Assembly: GCF_000383855.1 (NCBI RefSeq)
Contig: NZ_KB912877.1
Coordinates: 964,616-1,028,615, forward strand
Direction: 5' to 3'
Length of the DNA: 64,000 nucleotides
Source: Methylobacter marinus A45
Lineage (GTDB): Bacteria > Pseudomonadota > Gammaproteobacteria > Methylococcales > Methylomonadaceae
The notes below the pieces were generated by a model, which made no database searches, was not told the DNA's origin, and worked only from the letters and a program-made list of their open reading frames with translations. The translations under genes were made by a program, and so were the position numbers. Below, piece by piece: positions 19,318-27,661 of this stretch; position 1 is the first letter of the stretch; each line of letters opens with the position of its first letter.

Positions 19318-19999
19318 CAGCCGAAACCAATGATCTGTCGCGGATGGAAACAATGCGGTCGGCCTGGCCTATGACCTCCCGGCTGTGGGTCGCCATGATT
19401 AAGGTCTTGCCAGCTTTCTTGACCAGCGTATCGAGCATTTCCAGCACCAGCCGGCCGGTCTCCAGATCCAGATTGCCGGTCGGCTCATCGGCAAGGATCA
19501 GATCAGGCTCATGAATCAAAGCCCGGGCGATGGCGACGCGTTGCTGTTCGCCGCCCGACAGGCGATCAGGATAGGTATCGTAACGATCCGCGAGACCGAG
19601 CTTGTCCAGTAATGCCGCGACTGCATCGCGATCCGCTCGTGTCAGGGGCTTGACCAGCTCCAGCGGCAACAGCAGGTTTTCGCCCACGGACAAGGTAGGG
19701 ATAAGATTGTAGGACTGGAAGATAAAGCCCAGGTTATGGCGGCGGAACAACGTGCGGTTATGCTCGGAAAGCGCCGTGATCTCGGTGCCGTTGACGATGA
19801 CGCTGCCGCTGTCCGGAAGGTCGATGCCGCTGATCAGATTCAGCAATGTCGATTTGCCGGAACCGCTGCGGCCGAGTAGCACGAGAAACTCGCCACGGTT
19901 TACATGCAGGTTCAGGCCGCTGAAAATCCGATGCCGCCTGCCCGACTCCTCATAGCTTTTGCCCAGTTGGTGTATTGCAATAGCCGCTTCTTTTGACAT
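19301..19999 (-). CDS. ABC transporter ATPase, LolD/MacB type
   Basis: Nucleotide-binding subunit (232 aa) for the adjacent FtsX-like permease. It shows Walker [10 protein letters not shown], the Q-loop in [14 protein letters not shown], signature LSGGEQQR, Walker [13 protein letters not shown] and switch His in [25 protein letters not shown] is typical of the LolD/MacB group. Its start codon directly follows the stop of the small membrane protein gene, and its 3' end overlaps the permease start. Confidence 0.92.
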   Translation of the reverse strand: MSKEAAIAIHQLGKSYEESGRRHRIFSGLNLHVNRGEFLVLLGRSGSGKSTLLNLISGIDLPDSGSVIVNGTEITALSEHNRTLFRRHNLGFIFQSYNLIPTLSVGENLLLPLELVKPLTRADRDAVAALLDKLGLADRYDTYPDRLSGGEQQRVAIARALIHEPDLILADEPTGNLDLETGRLVLEMLDTLVKKAGKTLIMATHSREVIGQADRIVSIRDRSLVSADAFGS

Positions 20000-20191
20000 C
20001 TAGGCAAGAAAATTATCGTCTCTTTTGGCGAGTTCGGCTTTTTCTTTCTTATCGGTCCGATGCATCAGAACTACGAAATAAAGCGCAAGCCCGAAAAGAA
20101 TCCAGGCTTTAATGCGAAACAGGAATACCATCTGCGCGAGTAGCGTCGGATGACTGTGTAGATAAACATTTAATGTATCGAAAATTTCCAT
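20000..20191 (-). CDS. Small membrane protein at the head of the ABC operon
   Basis: Unrecognised 63-residue protein. The ATG at 20191 is chosen because AAAGGGGA lies about 6 bp upstream; the frame is open further to 20218. One hydrophobic helix (about residues 21-41, from AQMVFLFRIKAW into LFGLALYFVVLM) is followed by a charged Lys/Asp-rich tail. It is the first gene of the run small protein - ATPase - permease - AttH-like, with its TAG immediately followed by the ATPase ATG, so it is probably an accessory part of this transporter. Confidence 0.65.
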   Translation of the reverse strand: MEIFDTLNVYLHSHPTLLAQMVFLFRIKAWILFGLALYFVVLMHRTDKKEKAELAKRDDNFLA

Positions 20192-20329
20192 GAAATTCCC
20201 CTTTAAAAGCCCCATCAAGCCATTTTATAGAACTGATTTTAATCAAAGAATTCAAGATTATTTTGATTAATACAAACTTATAGCGTTAGAATCATAAACT
20301 TAGAAAAACCTTGACAAGTCGAAACAGGT

Positions 20330-20908
20330 ATGAACAAGGAAAAAGAAATAGCAGGCCTAATGCCGGAAGTTATCAAAAAATCACGCCGATACAGCGATTT
20401 CTTTGCTTACCCTGAAGACCGGGAGCTCGAGGAATTAAGAATCGTTCATTCGCTGAAGGAATCGCTGGAAATTACCAATGTCGCATTTTTTGACCAGGCC
20501 AGCACCCGCGGCCGCGGCAATGATCCGCCCGATTGCGAAGCCCTGCTGCTGGATGGCAGGAGACTGGGCGTTGAAGTGACGGAACTGGTCGACCCTGAGG
20601 CCATCATGGCTCACAAAAACGGCGCCCTCACGCAATGGGCCGAATGGGACGAGGACAAGCTGATAAACTCGATCACGCAACGCCTCAAAGCCAAGGATAT
20701 CGCCAAGAACATCAAGGGCGGCCCGTACGATATCTATATGGTGATCATCCATACGGACGAGCCTATCCTCAACTTTGATTACACGTTTCCGATCCTGTCG
20801 GACTATCCGTTCCGCTATTACTCGGTTATAGACCGGGCTTTCCTGCTGATGTCCTATGACCCGAAATACCGCTGCTGTCCCTATATCGAATTGAACATCA
20901 AAAATTAG
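20330..20908 (+). CDS. Hypothetical protein with a nuclease-like D...EVTE pattern
   Basis: Unrecognised 192-residue soluble protein. An Arg/Lys-rich N-terminal helix and an acidic helix (EDRELEELR) precede GNDPPDCEALLLDG then GVEVTELVD (about residues 63-88), an arrangement like the D...ExT core of restriction-endonuclease-like folds. A beta-strand follows in PYDIYMVIIHTDEP. It stands alone, divergent from the ABC operon, with no methylase or toxin partner. The nuclease reading is a pattern guess only; C-terminal cysteines (RCCPY) are unexplained. Confidence 0.6.
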   Translation: MNKEKEIAGLMPEVIKKSRRYSDFFAYPEDRELEELRIVHSLKESLEITNVAFFDQASTRGRGNDPPDCEALLLDGRRLGVEVTELVDPEAIMAHKNGALTQWAEWDEDKLINSITQRLKAKDIAKNIKGGPYDIYMVIIHTDEPILNFDYTFPILSDYPFRYYSVIDRAFLLMSYDPKYRCCPYIELNIKN

Positions 20909-21049
20909 AGATGGTTGGGTTGGTTTTTCCGGCAACCCAACCTATGGAATTTAATTACCGAAGTTGAACAATTTTTATCTCTGTTTTTTAACTGACGTTA
21001 TGTACAGACAGATGGGTATGCCGGCCGGGTTGTCAATGCAGGTCCAGCG

Positions 21050-21133
21050 GTGAGCGCGATGCCTTTATGCCCTTTGGGTATACATCGCGACGGGCCGGTT
21101 GATTTTAAATCGCGATGTGGGCATCGCTCCCAC
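21050..21133. repeat. Dispersed inverted-repeat element, copy 1
   Basis: An 84-bp element with imperfect outer inverted repeats (GTGAGCGCGATGCC at the left, GGCATCGCTCCCAC at the right) and an inner pair CATCGCGA / TCGCGATG around a GGGCCGG centre. The minus strand shares about 50 bp, with a few substitutions, with the element at 37138-37201, starting GGGAGCGATGCC and containing CGCGATTTAAA. It lies in the gap after the hypothetical gene at 20330. It looks like a REP/MITE-type non-coding repeat. Confidence 0.7.
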
Positions 21134-21151
21134 GGAAGGTCAATGATTGGC

Positions 21152-21268
21152 TCAGGGCCTAAGATCCCCTGAAGACATATAAGTAAAGAGCATGGGCATA
21201 AGCACCAAAATAGCGTAAAGAAGTACTACGCCCCCGATAACCAGTAGAAAATTATACAAATTTTTCAT
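21152..21268 (-). CDS. Possible 38-residue single-pass membrane protein
   Basis: Short frame with ATG at 21268 and TGA at 21152: starts MKNLYNFLLV, continues with an almost fully hydrophobic stretch (about residues 6-31) and ends SSGDLRP. The composition is a clean membrane helix with a polar tail, unlike a random frame. The upstream AGGCG is a weak ribosome-binding site. It lies downstream of, and on the same strand as, the secreted hypothetical protein at 21344-21781. No function can be assigned. Confidence 0.45.
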   Translation of the reverse strand: MKNLYNFLLVIGGVVLLYAILVLMPMLFTYMSSGDLRP

Positions 21269-21343
21269 AATACAGCGCCTATTCTCTTGTTGATTTACAG
21301 AGTCATCAAGCACTGGCGTTATATCCCTGCCTGAAGACAGGCT

Positions 21344-21781
21344 CTATGGCGCTTTCAGATTCAAAACAATGCCGGCACCATCGACCGACGGCTGTTTTTC
21401 TCCCTCCACCTCTTGCGTCATGACCGCGCTACCGCTTAATTCCAGCGTTCGTTGCTTTTTAGTCGAAAACAGATCCTGCGAGGCGGCATTTGACTTGCTC
21501 TTCTGCCCGGCGTTTTCACCCACTTCAAATGGAATGGAGAGATCGAGCGGTTTTGGAAGTTGAGTTGTCTGGTCGGCATTGTCCGCGTCCAGTGCGGGCG
21601 CGTCTTTCGCAACGGGGAGATTCTTTCGCCCGGCTAGTGTTTTGTTTTCGGTCTGATCCTGTTCCGCGCTAACGGATACGCTGGTTTTTTCCACGTCGGT
21701 ATCGGCAACGGCTGCATATCCATATAAAAAAAGGCAGAAGCCCATCATAAGATTCAATAACGCTATGCTGTAATTTCTCAT
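21344..21781 (-). CDS. Hypothetical secreted protein
   Basis: Unrecognised 145-residue protein with a signal peptide (hydrophobic residues about 7-23, probable cleavage after YAAVA) and a polar, low-complexity mature part rich in Ala, Asp, Lys, Gln and Ser. A short ordered-looking segment ends the protein (VDGAGIVLNLKAP). No conserved domain is apparent. It is probably periplasmic and largely disordered. Confidence 0.6.
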   Translation of the reverse strand: MRNYSIALLNLMMGFCLFLYGYAAVADTDVEKTSVSVSAEQDQTENKTLAGRKNLPVAKDAPALDADNADQTTQLPKPLDLSIPFEVGENAGQKSKSNAASQDLFSTKKQRTLELSGSAVMTQEVEGEKQPSVDGAGIVLNLKAP

Positions 21782-22134
21782 CGTCTATTCCACTTCAGCC
21801 ATAAAGTCATACATCCAGAATGATTATGTTATATCTGTGAACCGCACTAAAATATGACAAATATCAGGATAAAAAAATCCAAAGCAGTGTCTCCGACAGA
21901 TCGGATTGGACTGTGCGTGATCCGGCGGACTTTGAAAGGCCGGGTTATTCAATCCCGCCGTCTATTATCCGCCCTTCGCGGCGCGCCAGTCCCGATGCCG
22001 TAACCTTGAACGAAAATAGTTCCCGTCAGTCCTATTTTTTATTAATGAATGCAAGCGATTAATCCCGGAGTATGGATTTTTATGCCCTGTTTCCATCAGA
22101 TTTTACTGAAATCAGTCAGTTAAGGAGATTACCC
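21782..22134. other. 353-bp intergenic region between divergent genes, nothing specific seen
   Basis: Separates the secreted hypothetical gene (minus) from the DUF1264-like gene (plus). The middle part is GC-rich and unstructured to the eye, the ends are AT-rich. TAAGGAG lies about 8 bp before the ATG at 22135. The frame upstream of that ATG is open back to 22072 but shows no protein-like sequence. Confidence 0.4.
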
Positions 22135-22662
22135 ATGAAAACGTGGTTTTTTCTCATGATGACATCGATAGCAACCCTCTTCGCATCCAACCATCTGAAT
22201 GCCGAGGAACAACCCAAAACCCCTGCCGAAGGCTACAATATCCATGTCACCGCGCCGCATCGCCATGAAGATGGCTCCGTGCACGGCCCCTATCACCATT
22301 ACTGCAAGCCGATCAAACCCGAGATCCTGCAATGCATGATCTTTTTATCGGACGATCCCAATGCCGAGCTCATTGAGATCGAATACTTTATTGACCAGAA
22401 GCTCGCGCGCACCAGCGTAACGTTGGAACAATGGAACAAGCATTTCCACGACCACAAGGTGGAAATCGCCTCCGGCCGCGTGCAAGTACACGATGTGCCG
22501 CCCTAGAAAGCCAAGGAAATTGCCGATGCGGCTGCCAAAACCGACGGAATCATCTTCCATCTATGGCCCGTAGGCGCCAAATTGCCGAACGGCGAGGTGA
22601 CATTTCCGACCGCCGTCAGTCACAAGCCTGTGGACAAGCTTGAGGTGCCGGATAGAGGCTGA
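22135..22662 (+). pseudogene. DUF1264-like secreted protein gene with an in-frame TAG
   Basis: The frame begins at 22135 (AAGGAG upstream) with a signal peptide (MKTWFFLMM... to LNAEE). Two features recall the DUF1264 family: HGPYHHYCKPIKPEILQCMIF and IEIEYFIDQKL. At 22504-22506 a TAG interrupts it after VQVHDVPP, but the same frame goes on without stops for 51 more codons (KAKEIADAAAKTDGIIFHLWP...) to a TGA at 22660-22662. The continuation matches the expected C-terminal part of the family, where a WHxW-type segment occurs. A point mutation is likely; readthrough cannot be excluded. The truncated product would be 123 residues. Confidence 0.7.
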
Positions 22663-22768
22663 TGCAGTTCCCCTTCCTCTTTATAATCAAATCTTAAAGC
22701 CCTCGAAGCCCGGACAGGAGATTGCCGGCTCGGGCGTTTAATCGCGCAGGCGCAAAACACGGACGCAT

Positions 22769-22806
22769 ACTGACAAAAATTGTCAGTTACGCCCGATTAC
22801 TGTCAT
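22769..22806 (+). promoter_or_regulatory. TGTCA/TGACA palindrome upstream of pilA, possible PilR-type sites
   Basis: ACTGACAaaaatTGTCAGT (22769-22787) is a perfect 7-bp inverted repeat, followed by CTGTCAT at 22800-22806. They lie about 90-125 bp upstream of the sigma-54-like promoter, the distance at which an enhancer-binding protein such as PilR acts. TGTC boxes are known PilR targets in Pseudomonas. The role is inferred. Confidence 0.4.
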
Positions 22807-22894
22807 AAAAAACCAATAAATACCACTCATCAAAGCCCGCACGTTATCCCAAGCATGCCCACACCTCGCCTGTTTTAGCCGCTTTCCTGGTAAT

Positions 22895-22910
22895 TGGCAC
22901 AAACAGTGCT
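22895..22910 (+). promoter_or_regulatory. Sigma-54 (RpoN) promoter of pilA
   Basis: TGGCAC at 22895 and TGCT at 22907 place the GG and GC pairs exactly 12 bp apart, as in -24/-12 promoters. The pilin ATG lies 44 bp downstream of the -12 element. Pilin genes in many gammaproteobacteria use RpoN with PilSR. Confidence 0.7.
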
Positions 22911-22953
22911 ATATTGATATTGCATTTTTACTAACAACAATGAGAATACTCAC

Positions 22954-23406
22954 ATGAATATGCAAATGAAAAAAGTTCAACAAGGTTTTACTTTGATCGA
23001 ATTAATGATCGTGGTCGCAATCATCGGCATCCTGGCGGCCATCGCGATTCCGGCCTATCAGGATTACACTGTGAGAGCAAAAGTACAGGAAGGTCCAAGC
23101 TTGGCTTCACCTGCACTGACACAAGCAGGGGTTTTGTGCAGTGAAGCCACCTTGGTTAACGGCCTGGCTAATACATCCACAATAGTTGGTCTACCTCCAG
23201 CAGCATCGATCACTGGGCAATATGTAAGAAGCGTAACTTTTGCTGCGACCAGTGCATCAGCTGCCAACGTATTAATCACTTACACTGCTATCGGAACCCA
23301 AGTCTCAGCTAACCAAACCATCCGTTATAATGGTCTATGTAATGTAGGCGGCATGAAATGGACGGTAACTGGTAGTGTCTCCCCTAAATACTGGCCAAGA
23401 ACCTAA
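22954..23406 (+). CDS. pilA: Type IV major pilin (PilA-like)
   Basis: Prepilin of 150 aa with a short basic leader ([11 protein letters not shown]) cut by PilD before [27 protein letters not shown]; Glu5 of the mature protein is present. The C-terminal part is small, Ala/Thr/Ser-rich, with two cysteines (in GVLCSEA and GLCNVGG) that could close the disulphide loop. It is transcribed from a sigma-54-type promoter and ends at a terminator. The frames that follow encode glycosyltransferases, suggesting a glycosylated pilin. An intact assembly operon is not in the window. Confidence 0.92.
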   Translation: MNMQMKKVQQGFTLIELMIVVAIIGILAAIAIPAYQDYTVRAKVQEGPSLASPALTQAGVLCSEATLVNGLANTSTIVGLPPAASITGQYVRSVTFAATSASAANVLITYTAIGTQVSANQTIRYNGLCNVGGMKWTVTGSVSPKYWPRT

Positions 23407-23431
23407 CTAGTATCGAATTTGTGATCAAAGC

Positions 23432-23467
23432 GGGAGGAGAGACAATCTCCTCCCACTTATTTTTTTG
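23432..23467 (+). terminator. Rho-independent terminator of pilA
   Basis: GGGAGGAGA (23432-23440) and TCTCCTCCC (23446-23454) form a perfect 9-bp stem with a 5-nt loop, followed by ACTTATTTTTTTG. The stem starts 26 bp after the pilA stop. Confidence 0.9.
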
Positions 23468-23738
23468 CATGGAAGCCATGACCAGGTAATTACCCCGATC
23501 TTATAACAAGTAATTAAGCTCCAACCCTTAAGCCTCGCTTACCCATAGGCACTGGATTTCGGAAATCACATAAACACCGAAACAAGATTTTTCTAACAAC
23601 TAAAAACGGATAAGCAGAGTAGCCTATAATATATTTATACAGCCTCGTTTTAAGATTCCCAGACATCATATTTTCATATACTGAATATTGGCGGTCATAT
23701 CGTCATTCTTTGCCATAACTATAGACATACAAAATACA

Positions 23739-25802
23739 ATGCAATTAGCCATCAAATCTGCATTTCACCCTTTGCTCAAGTCTTCTCGAGTTGCCACCTG
23801 GACAAGCCTGCTGGCGCTGACTTTACTAATTTTTTGTATTTATTACCCTGGCAAAAGTGGCCCCTTTCTTGCCGACGACTACCCTAATATTATCGAAAAT
23901 GCTGGCATCCAAATTCATAACCTAACCGCTGCAGAATTATCCTCAGCCTGGAGCGCAAATCGCAGCGGTTTTCTTGGCAGACACATCCCCAGTCTAAGCT
24001 TCGCATTAAATTATCTCTTTGCTGGCCAGCAGTTTGACCCAGTCCACTTTAAACTAACCAATATAGTTTTTCACATCATCAACAGCTTGTTGGTTTTCTT
24101 CATTAGCCGGATATTGTTTTCTATTTCTTCAACACAATATCCAGCACAAAAACTGGCGTATATTTGCGCTTTGATTTGGGCGGTACATCCTCTGCATTTA
24201 ACATCCGTTCTTTATGTCGTGCAGCGAATGACCAGTTTGGCTTGCCTCTTTATGCTCGGGGGGTTTTTAATCTTTTTAAAAGGGAGAATACAAATAAAAA
24301 AACCGGGCAGCATAACGTTAATGTATGCCGGCTGTTTGTTTGGAATTTCATTGGGCGGCTTGAGCAAAGAAAACGCCTTGTTATTGCCTTATTTAATGCT
24401 CATTACCGAAATCACCTTATTACGTAAGGTACCCGCCAGCACTGCCCGAAACAAGCTTTATTTTTTTTATTGTGTCACAGCTATTATCCCAGCAATAATC
24501 GCCATCGGTTATATGACAAGCCATCCGCAAATATTTATGAATGGCTATATTAATCGTGAATTTACGCTTGTTGAGCGGCTTATGACACAAGCTCGAGCCT
24601 TACTCTATTATCTGGGCTTGTTGTTCTATCCTGACAATACCCAATTAAGTCTGTCACATGATGATTTTACAGTGAGCCGATCACTGTTCGACCCATTGAC
24701 AACCTTTCCCGCCATCCTTTTTATCGTAATTCTACTTACCGTAGCTATCGTAAACTGCATACGTAATAAAGCCCCTTTTTACAGTTTTGCTGTATTGTGG
24801 TTTTTTACCGCCCAGAGCATGGAATCAACCATTTTTCCACTGGAAATGATCTATGAACATCGAAATTATGTACCGAGCATAGGCATTATTATAGGAACGA
24901 TAGCCCTGATCCACCCACTTTATGCAAAGCTGGAAAAAAAAGCATTACTAAATCTACTGTACGGTATCATGATCATCAGTCTTGCCTTTGCGAGCTTTAC
25001 CCGCTCCGTCATTTGGTCTGGATTTAACAGTTATGTGCATTTTGAAGTGCGCAACCACCCTCTTTCAGTACGCGCTCACAGCACTTATGCAAAGAATATC
25101 GAGGTTCACAACGGGCCGATTACCGAGGTTTACGAACATCACCGCATTGCGGCGCAACTTGATGAACATGAAGTATCCGAGCTTATCGAGATGTTTTTTA
25201 ATTTACAGCAACTCGTACTTATCCCCAATGTATTAAGCGAAGAAACTCAAATTTCATTGCCGGAACATTACGATGAAAAATTGATCCTCAACACATACTA
25301 TGTACAGGCAATAAAAGCCCTAATACATAAGGAAATTATTCGGCGCTTAACTCATAAATCCAATCCTTTACACACAGCAATATCATTACGCATTGCAGCA
25401 ACCTGTTTGCTCAACGCACGGCCCGACTGTATCAACAGTGCAACTAACATTTTAGAATGGACCGATGCGGTACTGGTCCATCCTGATTTCCCGGAAATGT
25501 CTCTGATTTATACCATACGAGCAAAAATATTTTTCTATCTGGGTGACTTAGAAAAAGCATTAGCCGATATTTCAATGGCCATCCAATTAGCACCAAATGA
25601 AATGTATTATTATGCCGAGAAAGCAAATCTCCATACCTTGTTAAATCAATTTGGCCAAGCCGAAGAAGTAATAAATGATGCCATCGCACATCATGGCAGA
25701 TTTTCAGGTTTTGATATGAAGCAACTCAATATTTCAATAAAAATGCTTGAGGATAGAAAAGCCGAAGTAGAAAAGGCATCTGTTACCAATGAGATAAACT
25801 AG
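23739..25802 (+). CDS. TMTC-like GT-C glycosyltransferase with C-terminal TPR repeats
   Basis: Inner-membrane protein of about 687 aa (ATG at 23739; the frame is open to a TTG at 23688). It has roughly ten hydrophobic segments up to about residue 425. The first extracytoplasmic loop has GPFLADDYPNI, with an Asp-Asp pair as in GT-C enzymes, then RHIPSLSFALNYLFA and HFKLTNIVFHIINSLLVF, the order seen in TMTC-type O-mannosyltransferases. TPR-like helices fill the C-terminus (DLEKALADISMAIQLAPNE, then FGQAEEVINDAI). It may use a polyprenyl-phosphate sugar to modify a protein, with PilA as the nearest candidate. Function is inferred. Confidence 0.75.
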   Translation: MQLAIKSAFHPLLKSSRVATWTSLLALTLLIFCIYYPGKSGPFLADDYPNIIENAGIQIHNLTAAELSSAWSANRSGFLGRHIPSLSFALNYLFAGQQFDPVHFKLTNIVFHIINSLLVFFISRILFSISSTQYPAQKLAYICALIWAVHPLHLTSVLYVVQRMTSLACLFMLGGFLIFLKGRIQIKKPGSITLMYAGCLFGISLGGLSKENALLLPYLMLITEITLLRKVPASTARNKLYFFYCVTAIIPAIIAIGYMTSHPQIFMNGYINREFTLVERLMTQARALLYYLGLLFYPDNTQLSLSHDDFTVSRSLFDPLTTFPAILFIVILLTVAIVNCIRNKAPFYSFAVLWFFTAQSMESTIFPLEMIYEHRNYVPSIGIIIGTIALIHPLYAKLEKKALLNLLYGIMIISLAFASFTRSVIWSGFNSYVHFEVRNHPLSVRAHSTYAKNIEVHNGPITEVYEHHRIAAQLDEHEVSELIEMFFNLQQLVLIPNVLSEETQISLPEHYDEKLILNTYYVQAIKALIHKEIIRRLTHKSNPLHTAISLRIAATCLLNARPDCINSATNILEWTDAVLVHPDFPEMSLIYTIRAKIFFYLGDLEKALADISMAIQLAPNEMYYYAEKANLHTLLNQFGQAEEVINDAIAHHGRFSGFDMKQLNISIKMLEDRKAEVEKASVTNEIN

Positions 25803-25859
25803 AAAATAATTAGATAAGTCAAAAACTCAAAGCGTCTAAATAAAAGATAAAAATCACTT

Positions 25860-26741
25860 ATGAAAAACCATAGCTCCATTAATATTATTCTCCCTGCCAA
25901 AAATGAAGCTAAGAATCTGGTCGACTTATTACCCAAACTAAAATCTATTAATCTAAATGTCGAGATTATGGTAATCAACGATGGCTCAACAGACAATACC
26001 GCCGAAATCGCTAAAAATTTAGGCGCGAAAGTGATCACTCACCCTTACAGTCAGGGTAATGGCGCAGCCATTAAAACCGGCGCTAGAAACGCAACCGGCG
26101 ATATTCTTGTTTTCATGGATGCTGACGGTCAGCATGACCCACAGGATATTCCCGTATTAATTGACAAGTTAAATGAAGGTTACGACATGGTTGTAGGAGC
26201 AAGAAAAGCCAGCACTCATGCCAGCCTATTCAGACGCTTTGCCAATGCTTTTTATAACCGGCTAGCATCGGTTATGACTGGCCACAAAATCGAAGACTTG
26301 ACCTCCGGTTTTCGTGCTGTTAAAGCCAACAAATTTAGAAAATTTTTATACCTCCTGCCCAATGGTTTTTCATATCCAACCACCAGCACCATGGCTTTCT
26401 TCCGATCCGGCTTCCCAGTCGCTTATATACCAATCCACGCAGGAAAGCGTGAGGGTAAAAGCCACATTAAGCTTCTTAAAGACGGCACTCGTTTTTTTAT
26501 TATTATTCTAAAAATTGGCGCTTTATTTTCGCCAATGCGACTTTTTCTCCCAATTAGCGCTGCATTATTTTTTACTGGGCTTGGCTATTATGGCTATACT
26601 TTTTTTATTAGCGGTCGTTTTACCAATATGACCGCTTTGCTTTTCAATTTTTCACTGATTACTTTCTTGATGGGATTAATTTCCGAGCAAGTATCATCAT
26701 TGCACTATAAAGGCATGGAATCAATTAATTCAAAAGAATAA
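25860..26741 (+). CDS. GT2 family polyprenyl-phosphate glycosyltransferase (DPM-like)
   Basis: GT-A glycosyltransferase (293 aa) like dolichyl-phosphate mannose synthase. It opens with ILPAKNEAKNLVDLLPKL, has VINDGSTDNTAE, the metal-binding DADGQHDP and the DLTSGFRAVK acceptor region, then two C-terminal membrane helices (about 223-285). It would make an undecaprenyl-phosphate sugar on the cytoplasmic face, the donor that a GT-C enzyme such as the upstream gene product needs. It follows that gene by 57 bp. Confidence 0.85.
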   Translation: MKNHSSINIILPAKNEAKNLVDLLPKLKSINLNVEIMVINDGSTDNTAEIAKNLGAKVITHPYSQGNGAAIKTGARNATGDILVFMDADGQHDPQDIPVLIDKLNEGYDMVVGARKASTHASLFRRFANAFYNRLASVMTGHKIEDLTSGFRAVKANKFRKFLYLLPNGFSYPTTSTMAFFRSGFPVAYIPIHAGKREGKSHIKLLKDGTRFFIIILKIGALFSPMRLFLPISAALFFTGLGYYGYTFFISGRFTNMTALLFNFSLITFLMGLISEQVSSLHYKGMESINSKE

Positions 26742-26929
26742 TCAAAAGAAATACAACAGCCATGTCATTAAGAAATTATTACAATTTCAAGTTATGCATT
26801 ACCTTAACCGATAAATGAGTTTTGAGTGACAAAATTTTGCTTGCAGATATGACTTCCGGACCACAACGGACCACATCAGATAAACACACTTATCTCGATT
26901 AGACGTGCTAAATAATTTGGATTCGCCCT

Positions 26930-27658
26930 ATGCTACTCAAAAAAGAGACAATAAAAATTATAATTGGCTGTCTAAAGGGCACATTACTACATCCGCAATG
27001 GTTGTCTGATCGCTATCACCTAAGTTCACGGAAACTCCTCAAAAATATCACTGGAGGTATTACAATCGATATCGGCAGCGGTAACAGTAACCATTCAAAA
27101 TTAATCAGTTCATCAGCGCAAGTTTTTCGCATCGATTATCCAGGAACCAATTGTCGATATGACCGATTACCCGATATTTTTGCAGATGCATGCAATCTAC
27201 CATTAGCCTCGTCTAGTGTTGATTCTGTTTTATTACTCGAGGTTATAGAACACATTGCAGACTATCAAGCAACCCTGAAAGAAGCCTATCGAGCATTAAA
27301 ACATGGAGGGCATCTCTATATTTCAGCACCGTTCATTTATCCAGCCCATGATGTACCATATGATTTTCATCGATACACTCTGTATGGTTTAAGAAACGAA
27401 TTAAATAAAGCTGGCTTCAATATAATCATAGAAAGACAGCACGGAAACACTTTAGTGATAGCATTACAAATGATGAATCTTGCATTATTAGAATGGACAA
27501 AAAAAACTTGGGATATATCAACATTGTCTGGCGTAGTTATTGGGGTATCTATATATCCATTCTGTTTGATCAATAATATTATTTCCTTACCTTTTATTCA
27601 TCTACAAGCGAATAAGGCCGGTGTTTTCGGCCATTTTCTAGTTTGCGAAAAAAAATAA
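26930..27658 (+). CDS. Class I SAM-dependent methyltransferase
   Basis: Methyltransferase of 242 aa with motif I TIDIGSGNSNHS (about 44-55), VDSVLLLEVIEHI and the ALKHGGHLYISAPF post-motif. FHRYTLYGLRNELNKAGF after this is typical of the Methyltransf_11/25 group found in polysaccharide clusters. A C-terminal hydrophobic stretch (about 196-225) may associate with the membrane. It probably methylates a sugar or lipid-linked glycan. The gene is AT-rich like its neighbours. Confidence 0.8.
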   Translation: MLLKKETIKIIIGCLKGTLLHPQWLSDRYHLSSRKLLKNITGGITIDIGSGNSNHSKLISSSAQVFRIDYPGTNCRYDRLPDIFADACNLPLASSSVDSVLLLEVIEHIADYQATLKEAYRALKHGGHLYISAPFIYPAHDVPYDFHRYTLYGLRNELNKAGFNIIIERQHGNTLVIALQMMNLALLEWTKKTWDISTLSGVVIGVSIYPFCLINNIISLPFIHLQANKAGVFGHFLVCEKK

Positions 27659-27661
27659 AGC

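Noticed and set aside
26857-26875. Tandem CGGACCACA repeat before a methyltransferase gene
   Set aside because: Only two 9-bp units, one base apart; too short to support a repeat or operator call.
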